From: Candidatus Gastranaerophilales bacterium
GTDB lineage: Bacteria; Cyanobacteriota; Vampirovibrionia; Gastranaerophilales; Gastranaerophilaceae
Assembly (NCBI GenBank): GCA_017475485.1
Contig: JAFVFO010000055.1
Span: 1 to 44,733 of the forward strand
DNA length: 44,733 bases
Reading direction: 5' to 3'
The notes below the pieces were generated by a model that did not search any database, was not told the origin of the DNA, and was given only the letters and a program-made list of their open reading frames with translations. Both the position numbers and the translations under genes were made by a program. Position 1 is the first letter of the stretch. Each line of letters starts with the position of its first letter. Of the stretch, positions 22,857 to 32,330 are shown piece after piece.

Positions 22857-24671
22857 TTATACTATTTCAAGTTCTTGCTGGTTTTTGAATTGCATATTAT
22901 AAAGAGCTTTGTATTTCCCGTTTTCAATTCTAAGCAATTCTTCATGTGTTCCTTCTTCTGCGATGTTTCCGTTTTCAATAAAGATAATCTTATCTGCATT
23001 GAAAATAGTTGATAGTCTGTGTGCTATAACAAAAACGGTTTTATTTTTCATTAAGTTATCAAGCGCTTTTTGTACAATTTTTTCTGATTTATTATCAAGC
23101 GCGGATGTAGCTTCATCCAATACAACAATAGGTGCGTCTTTAATCATTGCGCGTGCAATAGCCAGTCTTTGACGCTGTCCGCCGGAAAGGGATGAGCCAT
23201 TTTCGCCAATTTGCGTGTCAAGCCCTAATTCTAATGAATCGACAAATTCATCTAAATGAGAAGCCTTAATCACTTTGTTAATTTCTTCCAATGTGGCATT
23301 TTTTTTGCCGACTAAGATATTTTCTTTGATTGTGCCTCTGAATAAAAAGTTATTTTGAAATACCTCTGAAACGGAATTTCTAAGGCTATTAAGAGAATAC
23401 TCCCTTATATCTATTCCGTCATACAAAATGTTGCCTTTATCAATATCATAAAATCTTGGAATCAGATTAACAATTGTAGATTTGCCGCCGCCTGAGTTTC
23501 CGACAAAAGCAATAGTTTGACCGCGTTTTGCGCTGAAAGAAATGTTGTGTAATATTTCCGTACCTTCATTATATGAAAATGTTATATTTTTAAATTCAAT
23601 GCTATCAGGTGCTTTTGTAATTTCGTGTTTTCCTTTATCGGCTATTCTTGAATCTAAGTCAAATAAATCAAATACACGATTTAAGGCTACAAAAACACTT
23701 TGAATGCCTGTTAAATCCTGTCCGAGTGTTTTGATTGGCTTATATAACAATAAAAGTGATGTTATAAAACTTGCAAAACTGCCTGTTGTAAGGTTTCCTG
23801 TTTTGATTAATTCATTTCCGACATACATAACAATTGCTATGCCGATACTTGCTATTATATACATTATCGGGGATAACCAGCCGGTTCTTTTTGTTAAAGA
23901 CATTTGCAGGGTGAAGGTTTCTCTGATTAAATTTTTGATTTTTGTAAACTCATCTTCCTGTAAGTTGTAACCTGCTACAACCTTGTTGCCTGAGTATGTT
24001 TCGTTGTATGCGGTTGTGATGTTACCGCCTACTACGGTTGTTTTGTTTGAAACTTCTTTAATTTTTTTTCTTAAAATTGCCATTGGCATAAATGCGCAAA
24101 TTAAAACAATTACGCCAACCAAGGCAAGCTGCCATGAATTATAAATTAAAACACCGATTAGCCCCAGTGCGCTTGTAAAAGAGGTTATCAGGTTCTTTAT
24201 GCTTCCTATTAATTGACTGCTTGCATAGCTGGGGTCTGATAAAAACCTTGAAATTACAAGCCCTGAAGCATTTTCATCAAAGAATTTAGAATCAAGATAA
24301 ATGAGCTTTTTAAATAAATCAATTTTAACGGAATTTGAAATTGTTAAGCTGACCCAGTCTGATAAATATGTATTAATATACCTGAGTGCGCCTTGAATTC
24401 CTGCAAAAATAACTATCCCGGGCGGAATGATAAAGGCCAGAAAATCCCTTGTAAGAGTAATGCCATGATAAACCATTTCATTTCCGTTAACCACAACGTC
24501 GATATATGGTTTCAAGGCTAATGCCGTAACCCCGTCTAATAATCCGAGCGGAACAGCCAATAAAAAACCTAAGATTATTCTGAATAATACAGGTTTAATA
24601 TATGGAAAAATTCGTTTCAATAAATAAGAATACTGAAATGCCTTATCAGTTTTTATATTATCTAATCTCAT
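22857..24671 (-). CDS. MsbA-type ABC exporter
   Basis: 604 residues: six-helix membrane domain (about 1-340) fused to an ATPase domain. Walker A GNSGGGKST (391-399), signature LSGGQRQR (495-502), Walker B IVVLDEATSALD (D519, E520), and H-switch AHRLST are complete. As a homodimer in the inner membrane it should flip lipid-linked substrates or drugs; lipid A export by MsbA is the best-known role, but neither lipid A genes nor other context here confirm it. Its 3' end lies just after the tRNA promoter; it diverges from the TPR gene. Confidence 0.88.
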   Translation of the reverse strand: MRLDNIKTDKAFQYSYLLKRIFPYIKPVLFRIILGFLLAVPLGLLDGVTALALKPYIDVVVNGNEMVYHGITLTRDFLAFIIPPGIVIFAGIQGALRYINTYLSDWVSLTISNSVKIDLFKKLIYLDSKFFDENASGLVISRFLSDPSYASSQLIGSIKNLITSFTSALGLIGVLIYNSWQLALVGVIVLICAFMPMAILRKKIKEVSNKTTVVGGNITTAYNETYSGNKVVAGYNLQEDEFTKIKNLIRETFTLQMSLTKRTGWLSPIMYIIASIGIAIVMYVGNELIKTGNLTTGSFASFITSLLLLYKPIKTLGQDLTGIQSVFVALNRVFDLFDLDSRIADKGKHEITKAPDSIEFKNITFSYNEGTEILHNISFSAKRGQTIAFVGNSGGGKSTIVNLIPRFYDIDKGNILYDGIDIREYSLNSLRNSVSEVFQNNFLFRGTIKENILVGKKNATLEEINKVIKASHLDEFVDSLELGLDTQIGENGSSLSGGQRQRLAIARAMIKDAPIVVLDEATSALDNKSEKIVQKALDNLMKNKTVFVIAHRLSTIFNADKIIFIENGNIAEEGTHEELLRIENGKYKALYNMQFKNQQELEIV

Positions 24672-24725
24672 TCTAAAATCCTAAAATCCTCTTTTACAAC
24701 ACATTATCACACAAAAAAAATTAAA

Positions 24726-24734
24726 TGCTATAAT
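24726..24734 (+). promoter_or_regulatory. extended -10, leaderless start
   Basis: TGC-TATAAT ends 7 bases before ATG 24742. No ribosome binding site is present. Confidence 0.65.
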
Positions 24735-24741
24735 TTAAACA

Positions 24742-25137
24742 ATGAACGACGATATTATAAGAGAATATTATCTTATTATAAAAAATAAAATTTCATCCAT
24801 GAACTTCAATTCTGCAATTGCAAGTGCGGATAAACTTTTAGCGTACGCGCCTTCGGATTCGCAAGGTTATTATTACAAGGGTGTTTGCAATTTTGCGCTT
24901 GAAAAATTAGAAGAAGCCGAAGATGCGTATAAAAAAGCACTCCTGCTTAATTCAATTCATGCGAAGGCGTATTTTAACCTCGGGGTTGTTTATTATATGA
25001 TGAATGATTATGATAATGCGCTTATAAATATCGGCAAATCTTTAATTGTTTTTTCAAAACAAAGAGAACTCGATTCCAAAAAACGCTGTATTGAAGCGTT
25101 GAACTTTATTCAGACAGAAAGAAAGACATTTAATTGA
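24742..25137 (+). CDS. TPR-repeat protein
   Basis: 131 residues with about three tetratricopeptide repeats (ADKLLAYAPSDSQGYYYKG, then YKKALLLNSIHAKAYFNLG, then ALINIGKSL). TPRs bind protein peptides. Its TGA stop overlaps the TTG start of the histidine kinase (TTGA), so both are made together and the TPR protein is a plausible partner or regulator of the kinase. No signal peptide, so cytoplasmic. Leaderless by its promoter spacing. Confidence 0.75.
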   Translation: MNDDIIREYYLIIKNKISSMNFNSAIASADKLLAYAPSDSQGYYYKGVCNFALEKLEEAEDAYKKALLLNSIHAKAYFNLGVVYYMMNDYDNALINIGKSLIVFSKQRELDSKKRCIEALNFIQTERKTFN

Positions 25138-26075
25138 AATTTGTAGTTTTAATATTTTTAATAACTTTTATTTTTCTTGGTATGAAATATTTTGAACTGA
25201 GAAAAAATGCGCTTGATTTAAAAAAATACCTTATAAATTATCTTAATATTTTAACTTCCGCAAGATATGGCAACTTAAATGCTAAGGCCGATAAGGGCTT
25301 TGATAATATCACAAAGCAATTATCCCAAATCGCCAATGCGCTTTTAGAAAGTATTAGGGATAGGGACAGTATGATTAATGAATATATTGAGCGAGAAAAA
25401 CAAAGCCAGAATTTAAAGCAGGATTTTATTTCGACCTTGGCACATGATTTTAAAGTGCCGATTATAGCGCAAGATAATACTTATGATATGCTTTTGAACA
25501 ACAGTTTTGGCGAATTAAGCGAAACGCAGATTGATGTTATTAAAAATTTAAAAATATCAAATAATGACCTTAGAAACCTTGTTATTGACCTTTTAGACGC
25601 GCACAAACTTGAAACTTGCGATTTTGAATTAAATAAAGAAAAAACAAATCTGGATGAATTGATTAAAGAAGTAATTGAACAAAATAAATGTGTGCTTTCC
25701 GTTAAAAATAAAGAAATAATTTATAAAGGTGAAAAAATTATCGCAAATGTTGATGCCTTTTTAATTAAAAGATTGTTAAATAATCTTATTTCTAATGCAA
25801 TATTTTATGGAAAAAGTTCTAAAAATATTTACATAGATTTGGAAAGAAATAAAAAAGAAATTGTAATTTCGGTTACTGATGAAGGAGATGGAATCCATGA
25901 AGACATTAATAAAGTTTTCAAAAAATATTACACCGCTTCTAAAAAGTATTCAAATATCGGAATTGGGCTGGGGTTGTACATTGCAAATAAAATTGTATCA
26001 GCACACAAAGGCACAATTAATGCGGCAAATAAAGAAGGCATGGGTGCATGCTTTAGCGTGAAACTCCCTGCTTGA
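25134..26075 (+). CDS. sensor histidine kinase
   Basis: 313 residues. One N-terminal membrane helix (2-17), a HAMP/linker-like helix (about 40-95), then the transmitter: H box LAHDFKVP with His104, N box LLNNLISNAIFY (214-225), G1 DEGDG (249-253), G2 GIGLGLYIA (276-284). It autophosphorylates and should pass phosphate to a response regulator, but none is adjacent. The start is TTG, forced by overlap with the TPR stop. With almost no periplasmic part, it probably senses an intracellular or membrane signal, perhaps through the TPR protein. Confidence 0.85.
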   Translation: MKFVVLIFLITFIFLGMKYFELRKNALDLKKYLINYLNILTSARYGNLNAKADKGFDNITKQLSQIANALLESIRDRDSMINEYIEREKQSQNLKQDFISTLAHDFKVPIIAQDNTYDMLLNNSFGELSETQIDVIKNLKISNNDLRNLVIDLLDAHKLETCDFELNKEKTNLDELIKEVIEQNKCVLSVKNKEIIYKGEKIIANVDAFLIKRLLNNLISNAIFYGKSSKNIYIDLERNKKEIVISVTDEGDGIHEDINKVFKKYYTASKKYSNIGIGLGLYIANKIVSAHKGTINAANKEGMGACFSVKLPA

Positions 26076-26129
26076 TTTTTTAAAAAAGTAGTGTAAAATA
26101 TTTTAGTTATCATTGATAAGGATATGTTA

Positions 26130-27818
26130 ATGGCTACGAAGATAAAAGATAACGTATTATCTTTTTTGCAAGATAAAACAGATGAATATAATTCAAGAAT
26201 AGCACTTGGTATGAGAAGTAAATACGGCTGGTCGGAGTTTACTTATCAAGGGCTCAGCTCCATGTCTAAAAACATTGCAGGATATTTAATTTATAACCTT
26301 GAGGTTAAAAAGGAAGAACATGTTGCAATATTATCCGAATCAAGAATTGAATTCGGCGCTGCGTTTTTTGCTTCCGTTATTGCAGGTACAACTTTTATTC
26401 CGCTGGATATCAAATTAACAGAGCATGAACTTATTTCTATAATGTCTAATTGTAATCCTACTACTGTATTTGTATCTAATAATTATTTAAGCACTATATT
26501 AAAAATTAAAGAAACAATTACATCTATTAAAAATATAATTTTGCTTGATGATACACATGAGCGTTCAAATTACGTCAGCATCTATAACCTTCCGAATGAC
26601 AACCCCAAACCGAAGTTTCGTCAAAGAAGTTTGAATTCTACCGCTTTAATAATTTATACTTCCGGCACAACAGGTAAACCCAAAGGAGTTCAAACAACAT
26701 TCAAAAACATTCTGGCTCAAATCAAAGATATTAAAATTGAAATGAACAGAATTTTTAAAGACGGTAAGCATATAAATGTAATGTCTATTTTGCCTATGAA
26801 TCATTTATTTGAATTCAGTGCAAGTTTTTCAACATTTTTATCCTTGGGCTATTCAATATACTATGCAAAATCGCTTCGCCCAAAAGATGTTTTAAGCGTT
26901 ATGAAGGATAAGCAGGTTTCGTTTATGTGCACAGTTCCAAGTTTCTTTAAAATGCTTAAAATGCAATTTGAAGCTGACGTTGCAAAGAAAAGTAAATTTA
27001 AAAGATTTTTGTATGATATAAAATTCCATTACATTGCAAAATTTTTGCCGTTTATGCCTTTGAAAAAAATCATGTTTAGAGATATTCACATGGAATTTGG
27101 TAATAAATTTTACGGATTTTTATCAGGCGGTGCTCCGCTTGACCTTGATATGGCAAAATACTTTAACCGTATAGGTATTAAGGTTCATCAAGGCTACGGC
27201 CTATCCGAAGCAAGCCCTGTTGTAACTTACGGACTCAGGAGAGGTGTTGATATTAAATCTGTCGGCACTTTATTATCGAGTTTTGAAGCAAAAATTGACC
27301 CTGAAACAGGTGAACTTTTGGTTAAAGGCCCTGCTGTTATGAAAGGATATTATAAGCAGGAAGAACTCACGCGTGAAGTAATCGATGAAGACGGCTGGCT
27401 TCATACAGGAGATGTTGCGCGAATAGACAAAAAGGGTCAGGTTTATATTACGGGAAGAATTAAAAACATGATTGTTCTTCCGGGCGGTAAAAAAGTTTTC
27501 CCCGAAGAGATTGAATCAGTTATGGATGAAAGCGATTTAATTAAAGAAGCATGCGCACTTTCCGCTAAAAAACAATCAGGCGGTAAAAAAGGCACGGAAG
27601 AAGTTACAATTGTTGTAGTTCCTAAAGATGACTTATATGAAAAATATGATGATGAAACAGTTAAAAAACTTTTAATCAATGAAGTTAAAACTTTAAGTCA
27701 AAAGCTAAGCCAGTTCAAAAGGCCTACAAATATTATTATTTCAAAAGATGAGCTTCCGAAAACCGCTACAAAAAAAGTTAAAAGAAAAGAAGTTCAACAA
27801 TTGGTATGTTCATTATAG
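26130..27818 (+). CDS. AMP-forming acyl-CoA synthetase (FadD-like)
   Basis: 562 residues of the ANL superfamily. IIYTSGTTGKPKGV (174-187) is the P-loop, GYGLSEASPVV the A5 motif, GWLHTGDVARID the A7 motif, and LPKTATKKVKR near the end supplies the catalytic Lys. It activates a long-chain fatty acid as acyl-AMP and then acyl-CoA (or loads acyl carrier protein). ATG 26130 is preferred over 26124 because AAGGAT then sits 8 bases away rather than 2. It precedes the Xer gene with a 3-base gap. Confidence 0.88.
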   Translation: MATKIKDNVLSFLQDKTDEYNSRIALGMRSKYGWSEFTYQGLSSMSKNIAGYLIYNLEVKKEEHVAILSESRIEFGAAFFASVIAGTTFIPLDIKLTEHELISIMSNCNPTTVFVSNNYLSTILKIKETITSIKNIILLDDTHERSNYVSIYNLPNDNPKPKFRQRSLNSTALIIYTSGTTGKPKGVQTTFKNILAQIKDIKIEMNRIFKDGKHINVMSILPMNHLFEFSASFSTFLSLGYSIYYAKSLRPKDVLSVMKDKQVSFMCTVPSFFKMLKMQFEADVAKKSKFKRFLYDIKFHYIAKFLPFMPLKKIMFRDIHMEFGNKFYGFLSGGAPLDLDMAKYFNRIGIKVHQGYGLSEASPVVTYGLRRGVDIKSVGTLLSSFEAKIDPETGELLVKGPAVMKGYYKQEELTREVIDEDGWLHTGDVARIDKKGQVYITGRIKNMIVLPGGKKVFPEEIESVMDESDLIKEACALSAKKQSGGKKGTEEVTIVVVPKDDLYEKYDDETVKKLLINEVKTLSQKLSQFKRPTNIIISKDELPKTATKKVKRKEVQQLVCSL

Positions 27819-27821
27819 AAT

Positions 27822-28694
27822 ATGCGGGAAGAAAACGAAAGAATACAACAGTTTATCAGCGAATATGTAAGCTATTTGGAAATTGAGCGCGGATTATCCG
27901 TGAATACTATTTCGGCTTATGAGGTTGATTTATTGTCTTTTTTTGATTTTTTAAATCCTGAGGATTTGAGTGAAATTACAAGAAAAGATTTTTCTAACTT
28001 TATTAAATTCCTTGCAAGAAAAGAGCTTTCGCCTTCGACAATTACAAGGAAAATAGCTTCCATAAAAGGTTTTTTCAGGTTTTTATCTTTTAAAAGATAT
28101 ATTAAAGATAACCCTTCAATTTCTCTGAATTCTCCAAAAATACCCAAAAGATTGCCTAAAGTATTAAGTGTATCTGAAATTGATAAAATGCTAAAACAAG
28201 ATTTGGATATAAAAGAACAAGCTATAATGGAGTTATTATATTCAGCAGGCATAAGGGTATCTGAGCTTGTAAATTTAGATATAAAAAATATTGATTTAGC
28301 ACAATTTTCAATAAAGGTTTTTGGTAAAGGTTCTAAAGAAAGGCTTGTTCCTGTAAATAAAAAATGTGTTGAAATTATAAAAAAATATCTAAAAAAAAGA
28401 AAAATTACGGCACTGAAATATAATTCAAAAGATAATCTTTTTTTAACGGATAACGGTAAACCCATTACGCGACAGGCGGTATATAGAATTATCAGAAAAC
28501 AAGGAGAGCTTTTAAATAAGTCAGTTTCTCCACACACAATGCGCCACAGTTTTGCAACGCACTTGTTGGAAAATGGTGCGGATTTAAGAGTTGTACAGGA
28601 ATTATTAGGCCATGCCAGCATTGTAACTACCCAGTTATATACCCATATTTCAAAAAAAGCACTTCGCGATGTTTATTTTTCAATTAATAAATAG
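27822..28694 (+). CDS. XerC/XerD-type tyrosine recombinase
   Basis: 290 residues, usual length for XerC/D. An N-terminal SAM-like core-binding domain (1-105) precedes the catalytic domain with R145, K169, H238-xx-R241, H264 and Tyr273 all in place (GKGSKERLV, SPHTMRHSFATHLLE, LLGHASIVTTQLYTH). It should resolve chromosome dimers at a dif site, together with a second Xer or alone. No mobile element context is seen around it. Follows the acyl-CoA synthetase after 3 bases, likely same transcript. I cannot tell XerC from XerD by eye. Confidence 0.9.
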   Translation: MREENERIQQFISEYVSYLEIERGLSVNTISAYEVDLLSFFDFLNPEDLSEITRKDFSNFIKFLARKELSPSTITRKIASIKGFFRFLSFKRYIKDNPSISLNSPKIPKRLPKVLSVSEIDKMLKQDLDIKEQAIMELLYSAGIRVSELVNLDIKNIDLAQFSIKVFGKGSKERLVPVNKKCVEIIKKYLKKRKITALKYNSKDNLFLTDNGKPITRQAVYRIIRKQGELLNKSVSPHTMRHSFATHLLENGADLRVVQELLGHASIVTTQLYTHISKKALRDVYFSINK

Positions 28695-28712
28695 CTTTTA
28701 AAATTTTTGAAG

Positions 28713-28721
28713 TGTTAAAAT
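28713..28721 (+). promoter_or_regulatory. extended -10, leaderless start
   Basis: TGT-TAAAAT ends 6 bases before ATG 28728. No ribosome binding site is present. Confidence 0.6.
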
Positions 28722-28727
28722 TAAGTT

Positions 28728-30086
28728 ATGAATAATATTGATTGGCAAAAAGAAGATTTAAACTATATTTGGCACCCATGTTCTCAAATGAAGGATTATG
28801 AGGAATTACCGCCTATTATAATTGATAGAGGTGAAGGTATAAACCTGTATGACATTGAAGGAAATTGTTATAAAGATGTTATATCAAGCTGGTGGTGTAA
28901 TTTGTTGGGGCATTGTAACCCTGTAATTTCAAAGCGATTAAAAGAGCAGGCAGATAAACTTGAGCATGTTATTTTTGCCAATTTTTCACATAAACCGATA
29001 ATCGAACTTTGTATGAGATTATCTAAAATTATGCCAAAAGGAATAACTAAGTTTAATTTTGCAGATAACGGTTCATCGGCCATTGAAATGAGCTTAAAAT
29101 TAAGTTTCCAATATTATCAACAAACGGGTAAACCTGAAAAAACCCGCTTTATGGCCCTGACAGACGCATACCATGGTGAAACAATTTCGGCGCTATCCGT
29201 AGGAGATTGCGATTTATATACAAAAATATATAAGCCGATTTTAATGGATGTAATAAGAATAAAAGCACCTGATTGCTTTCGCTGTCCTTACGGTAAAAAA
29301 CGCGATAATTGCGATTGTCCTTGTTTTGAAGATTGCGAACGTCAATTTGAAAAATACGGAGATAAAACTGCTGCTTTTATAGCTGAACCCTTACTGCAAG
29401 GTTCTGCGGGCATGAAAATATATCCTGCCTTATATTTAAAGAAATTGCGCAAAATATGTGATAAATATGATGTTCATTTAATTTTAGATGAAATTGCAAC
29501 GGGTTTTTTAAGAACAGGAAAAATGTTTGCTTGCGATAATGCTTTAATCAGCCCCGATATAATGTGTATTTCAAAGGGTTTGACCGGCGGATATATGCCA
29601 ATGAGTGCTGTTTGTATGACAGATAAAATTTATAATGCTTTTTATGATGAATATAATACATATAAAGCCTTTATGCACTCTCATACTTATGCGGGAAACC
29701 CGCTCGGGGCATCTTGTGCGCTCGGTGTTTTAGATATTCTTGAAGCAGGCGAAATTCAAAAACATTTAGATACTGTTACACCTTATTTCAATAATTTAAT
29801 TAAAGAAAAGTTTTTAAATATGGATAATGTGGGTGAAGTTCGCCAATTAGGTTTAATTAATGCAATAGAACTTGTAAAAAATAAAGAAGCTAAAACACCT
29901 TTTAATTCTAAAATGCGTCTTGGCTATCAAATATATAAAAAAGCCTTGAAAAAAGGTGTTTTATTGCGCCCGCTGGGAGATGTAATATATTTTAATCCCC
30001 CTTTAATTATTGATAAACCGGATATGGATTATGTTGTAAATACGGCTTATGAATGTGCAAATGAAGCATTAAAGGAAATCAACTAG
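28728..30086 (+). CDS. bioA: adenosylmethionine-8-amino-7-oxononanoate aminotransferase
   Basis: 452 residues, a class III PLP aminotransferase. SSWWCNLLGHCNP (53-65) with WHPCSQM near the N-terminus is characteristic of BioA. D254 (LILDEIATGF) binds the PLP nitrogen and Lys283 (SKGLTGGYM) forms the Schiff base. It converts 7-keto-8-aminopelargonate to 7,8-diaminopelargonate using S-adenosylmethionine, in biotin synthesis. A Cys-rich insertion (CFRCPYGK...CDCPCFEDC, 183-203) is found in some BioA lineages. No other bio genes are in the window. Its 3' end overlaps the convergent gshA by 18 bases. Confidence 0.88.
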   Translation: MNNIDWQKEDLNYIWHPCSQMKDYEELPPIIIDRGEGINLYDIEGNCYKDVISSWWCNLLGHCNPVISKRLKEQADKLEHVIFANFSHKPIIELCMRLSKIMPKGITKFNFADNGSSAIEMSLKLSFQYYQQTGKPEKTRFMALTDAYHGETISALSVGDCDLYTKIYKPILMDVIRIKAPDCFRCPYGKKRDNCDCPCFEDCERQFEKYGDKTAAFIAEPLLQGSAGMKIYPALYLKKLRKICDKYDVHLILDEIATGFLRTGKMFACDNALISPDIMCISKGLTGGYMPMSAVCMTDKIYNAFYDEYNTYKAFMHSHTYAGNPLGASCALGVLDILEAGEIQKHLDTVTPYFNNLIKEKFLNMDNVGEVRQLGLINAIELVKNKEAKTPFNSKMRLGYQIYKKALKKGVLLRPLGDVIYFNPPLIIDKPDMDYVVNTAYECANEALKEIN

Positions 30087-31415
30087 GTCGTTGGCATTTT
30101 TAATATTATTTTCAATAATTATATCGGATGTTGTTTTTCTTTTTTTGATAAGATTTAAAATAGAACCCAGATATATGCGTTCTTTAGAATGAAGGTTTTT
30201 AGAAGAAAACTTAAAGATTTTTTCTATTATTTCCCAAGCACTCATATTGCCTATTTCAAAATCTAAACCATAACAAGATGAAAGAGTGAAATATTCATCT
30301 GTTTTGTTAATATTTAACATGGAAAGTTCCTTTAATAAGGAATTAATATCCCCAAGGCAAATGCCTTTATATAATGCGCATAAAGAAAGCGCAAAACTAA
30401 GGGTATTAGAGTCATGGTTTCTTATTTCTATATAATTTTTTAACCGCACATCAGGAAAGCAAAGACTTTGATGAGTAATATAATCGTTATATTCTGCCTT
30501 ATAGCCTTTGTATCCTGATTTTAAAAATTCCTTAAAGGTGATTTCGCCTTTTATGGGGATATATTCATTATCTCTTTCTATGAAAACCATTGGTACATCA
30601 AGTATTTCATTAATATAGTTTTTAAAGAGATTTCTTTTTTTGAACAATTTTTTATGAAAAATATTTTTATAAAATAAATTACACCTATCTTTGCCTGTAT
30701 AGCGCCATACTTGGCTTCTTTGGGATTTATTTTCTTTAAGGGTGTTATTTTCAATCGGGCTGTTAGCGCATAAACCTGAAATAAAAGGCATTATTAAATT
30801 AAATAGTTTTAATTTAATATAAGCGTCTTCTTTGTTTTTGTAATCTACGTTAATTTGAATGCCTGCGCTTTGGCGCATCATTTTCGGACAAAGTTCACCT
30901 TTAGAACAATACGGCAGATATTCATTCATAATTTTATATCGTCTTTTGTTTAAAATAGTGATTTCATCAGCGTTTGATTTGGGTGTAATTCCGTACCCCA
31001 AAAAAATTACATCATAAATTGAAGCGATTTTATCAAGTAAATCTATAATTTTGCTTGCTTCCAAATCTATTTTTATAATATCTTTTTGCGCACAAAGACT
31101 GATTTCAAGCTGACACCCCGGTTCAAGAGATATTGTTGTACCCTTTTTATTATCTGCACCGATTATTGTATCTTCATCATAAATTAATTCCCAGCCTTCA
31201 ATTGAAGCAAAATGTTCAATTATTTTGCCTAATTTTTCGTAGCTTGCACTGTTAAGAGTTTTTTTATCAAGAGAAATTCTTTCATATTCAAGCCCGACTT
31301 TTGTATCTGTTTTAGAACCTTGAAGGTAAAATTTTTCAATATCGTCTGTGGATAATGGTTTTTTTGCTATTTTTATATTTGTTTTGCCGGTTTCTTTAAT
31401 CAATAAATTCTGCAT
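30069..31415 (-). CDS. gshA: glutamate-cysteine ligase, plant/alphaproteobacterial type
   Basis: 448 residues from ATG 31415 (a TTG at 31421 is also in frame). VGLEYERISL near the N-terminus, EPGCQLEIS (usually EPGGQLELS), and MMRQSAGIQINVDY are signatures of the GCS2 family that joins glutamate and cysteine to gamma-glutamylcysteine, first step of glutathione. EgtA of ergothioneine synthesis is a related alternative. No glutathione synthetase is adjacent. ATG 31415 fits a leaderless start: an extended -10 ends 6 bases upstream. Divergent from rsmA. Confidence 0.8.
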   Translation of the reverse strand: MQNLLIKETGKTNIKIAKKPLSTDDIEKFYLQGSKTDTKVGLEYERISLDKKTLNSASYEKLGKIIEHFASIEGWELIYDEDTIIGADNKKGTTISLEPGCQLEISLCAQKDIIKIDLEASKIIDLLDKIASIYDVIFLGYGITPKSNADEITILNKRRYKIMNEYLPYCSKGELCPKMMRQSAGIQINVDYKNKEDAYIKLKLFNLIMPFISGLCANSPIENNTLKENKSQRSQVWRYTGKDRCNLFYKNIFHKKLFKKRNLFKNYINEILDVPMVFIERDNEYIPIKGEITFKEFLKSGYKGYKAEYNDYITHQSLCFPDVRLKNYIEIRNHDSNTLSFALSLCALYKGICLGDINSLLKELSMLNINKTDEYFTLSSCYGLDFEIGNMSAWEIIEKIFKFSSKNLHSKERIYLGSILNLIKKRKTTSDIIIENNIKNANDLVDFL

Positions 31416-31421
31416 ATTCAA

Positions 31422-31430
31422 ATATTAACA
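31422..31430 (-). promoter_or_regulatory. extended -10, leaderless start
   Basis: On the minus strand TGT-TAATAT ends 6 bases before ATG 31415. Confidence 0.6.
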
Positions 31431-31472
31431 TAAATAATAATTAAATAATTAATCTCATGGCTTATCTTTTAA

Positions 31473-31481
31473 TGGTAAAAT
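31473..31481 (+). promoter_or_regulatory. extended -10, leaderless start
   Basis: TGG-TAAAAT ends 6 bases before ATG 31488. It shares the ~70-base divergent region with the gshA promoter. Confidence 0.65.
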
Positions 31482-31487
31482 GTTTTT

Positions 31488-32330
31488 ATGGATAACTTAA
31501 ATTATATTCTCAGGGCAAAAAAATTTAGGGCAAAGAAATCTTTGGGACAGAATTTTTTAATAGATTCCGATACTATTGATTTTATTTCCTCATGTGCAAA
31601 GGAAGATGATGAAATATTAGAAATAGGCGCAGGGCTTGGCTTTGTAACGCAAGAGCTTGTTAAGATTGCAAAAAATGTTGTGGCGCTTGAGATTGATAAA
31701 TCTGCAATTAATGTTTTAAATAAAAATTTGTCATCTTACGATAATTTTAAATTAATTGAAGCGGATATTTTGAAAACAAAAATTAACGATTTGCCGTTTT
31801 CGGATGATAAAATTAAAGTAATAGCAAATATCCCTTATTATATTACAAGCCCAATTTTGTTGCATTTATTGGGCGAAATAGATGATTTAAACAACGAAAA
31901 CAGAATAAGAATTAAAGAACTTGTTTTAATGGTGCAATTAGAAGTTGCGCGCAGAATTTGCGCTGATGAAAATTCTCAAAATAAAGAATACGGCCAGCTT
32001 TCAATATTATCTCAAATGTATTGTGACTGTGAAATTGTTAAAATTGTTCCTAAAAAATGTTTTCTGCCTTCCCCTAAAGTTGATAGCGCAATTGTTAGAT
32101 TTAGTGTTAAAGATGAACCTAAAGTTGAAATAACGCGTTTATTGAAAAGAACAGTTAAGGCAATATTTAACCAAAGAAGAAAAAACATAAAAAACTCTTT
32201 GTTAAATGCCGGTTTTTTAGGGGTAAATGAAGCACTTCTTAAGGTTAATATAGAGCCAAACAGTCGAGGTGAAAAATTATCGGTAGAAAAAATACAAGAA
32301 CTTTCAAAAGCATTAGAGGAATTTAATTAA
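31488..32330 (+). CDS. rsmA: 16S rRNA dimethyladenosine transferase
   Basis: 280 residues (also named ksgA). KKSLGQNFLID (16-26), SAM-binding EIGAGLGF (45-52), acidic EID (68-70) and catalytic NIPYYI (114-119) are all standard. It dimethylates two adenosines in helix 45 of 16S rRNA during small-subunit maturation. The stop is directly followed by the ispE ATG, so the two form an operon. No ribosome binding site; probably leaderless. Confidence 0.95.
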   Translation: MDNLNYILRAKKFRAKKSLGQNFLIDSDTIDFISSCAKEDDEILEIGAGLGFVTQELVKIAKNVVALEIDKSAINVLNKNLSSYDNFKLIEADILKTKINDLPFSDDKIKVIANIPYYITSPILLHLLGEIDDLNNENRIRIKELVLMVQLEVARRICADENSQNKEYGQLSILSQMYCDCEIVKIVPKKCFLPSPKVDSAIVRFSVKDEPKVEITRLLKRTVKAIFNQRRKNIKNSLLNAGFLGVNEALLKVNIEPNSRGEKLSVEKIQELSKALEEFN

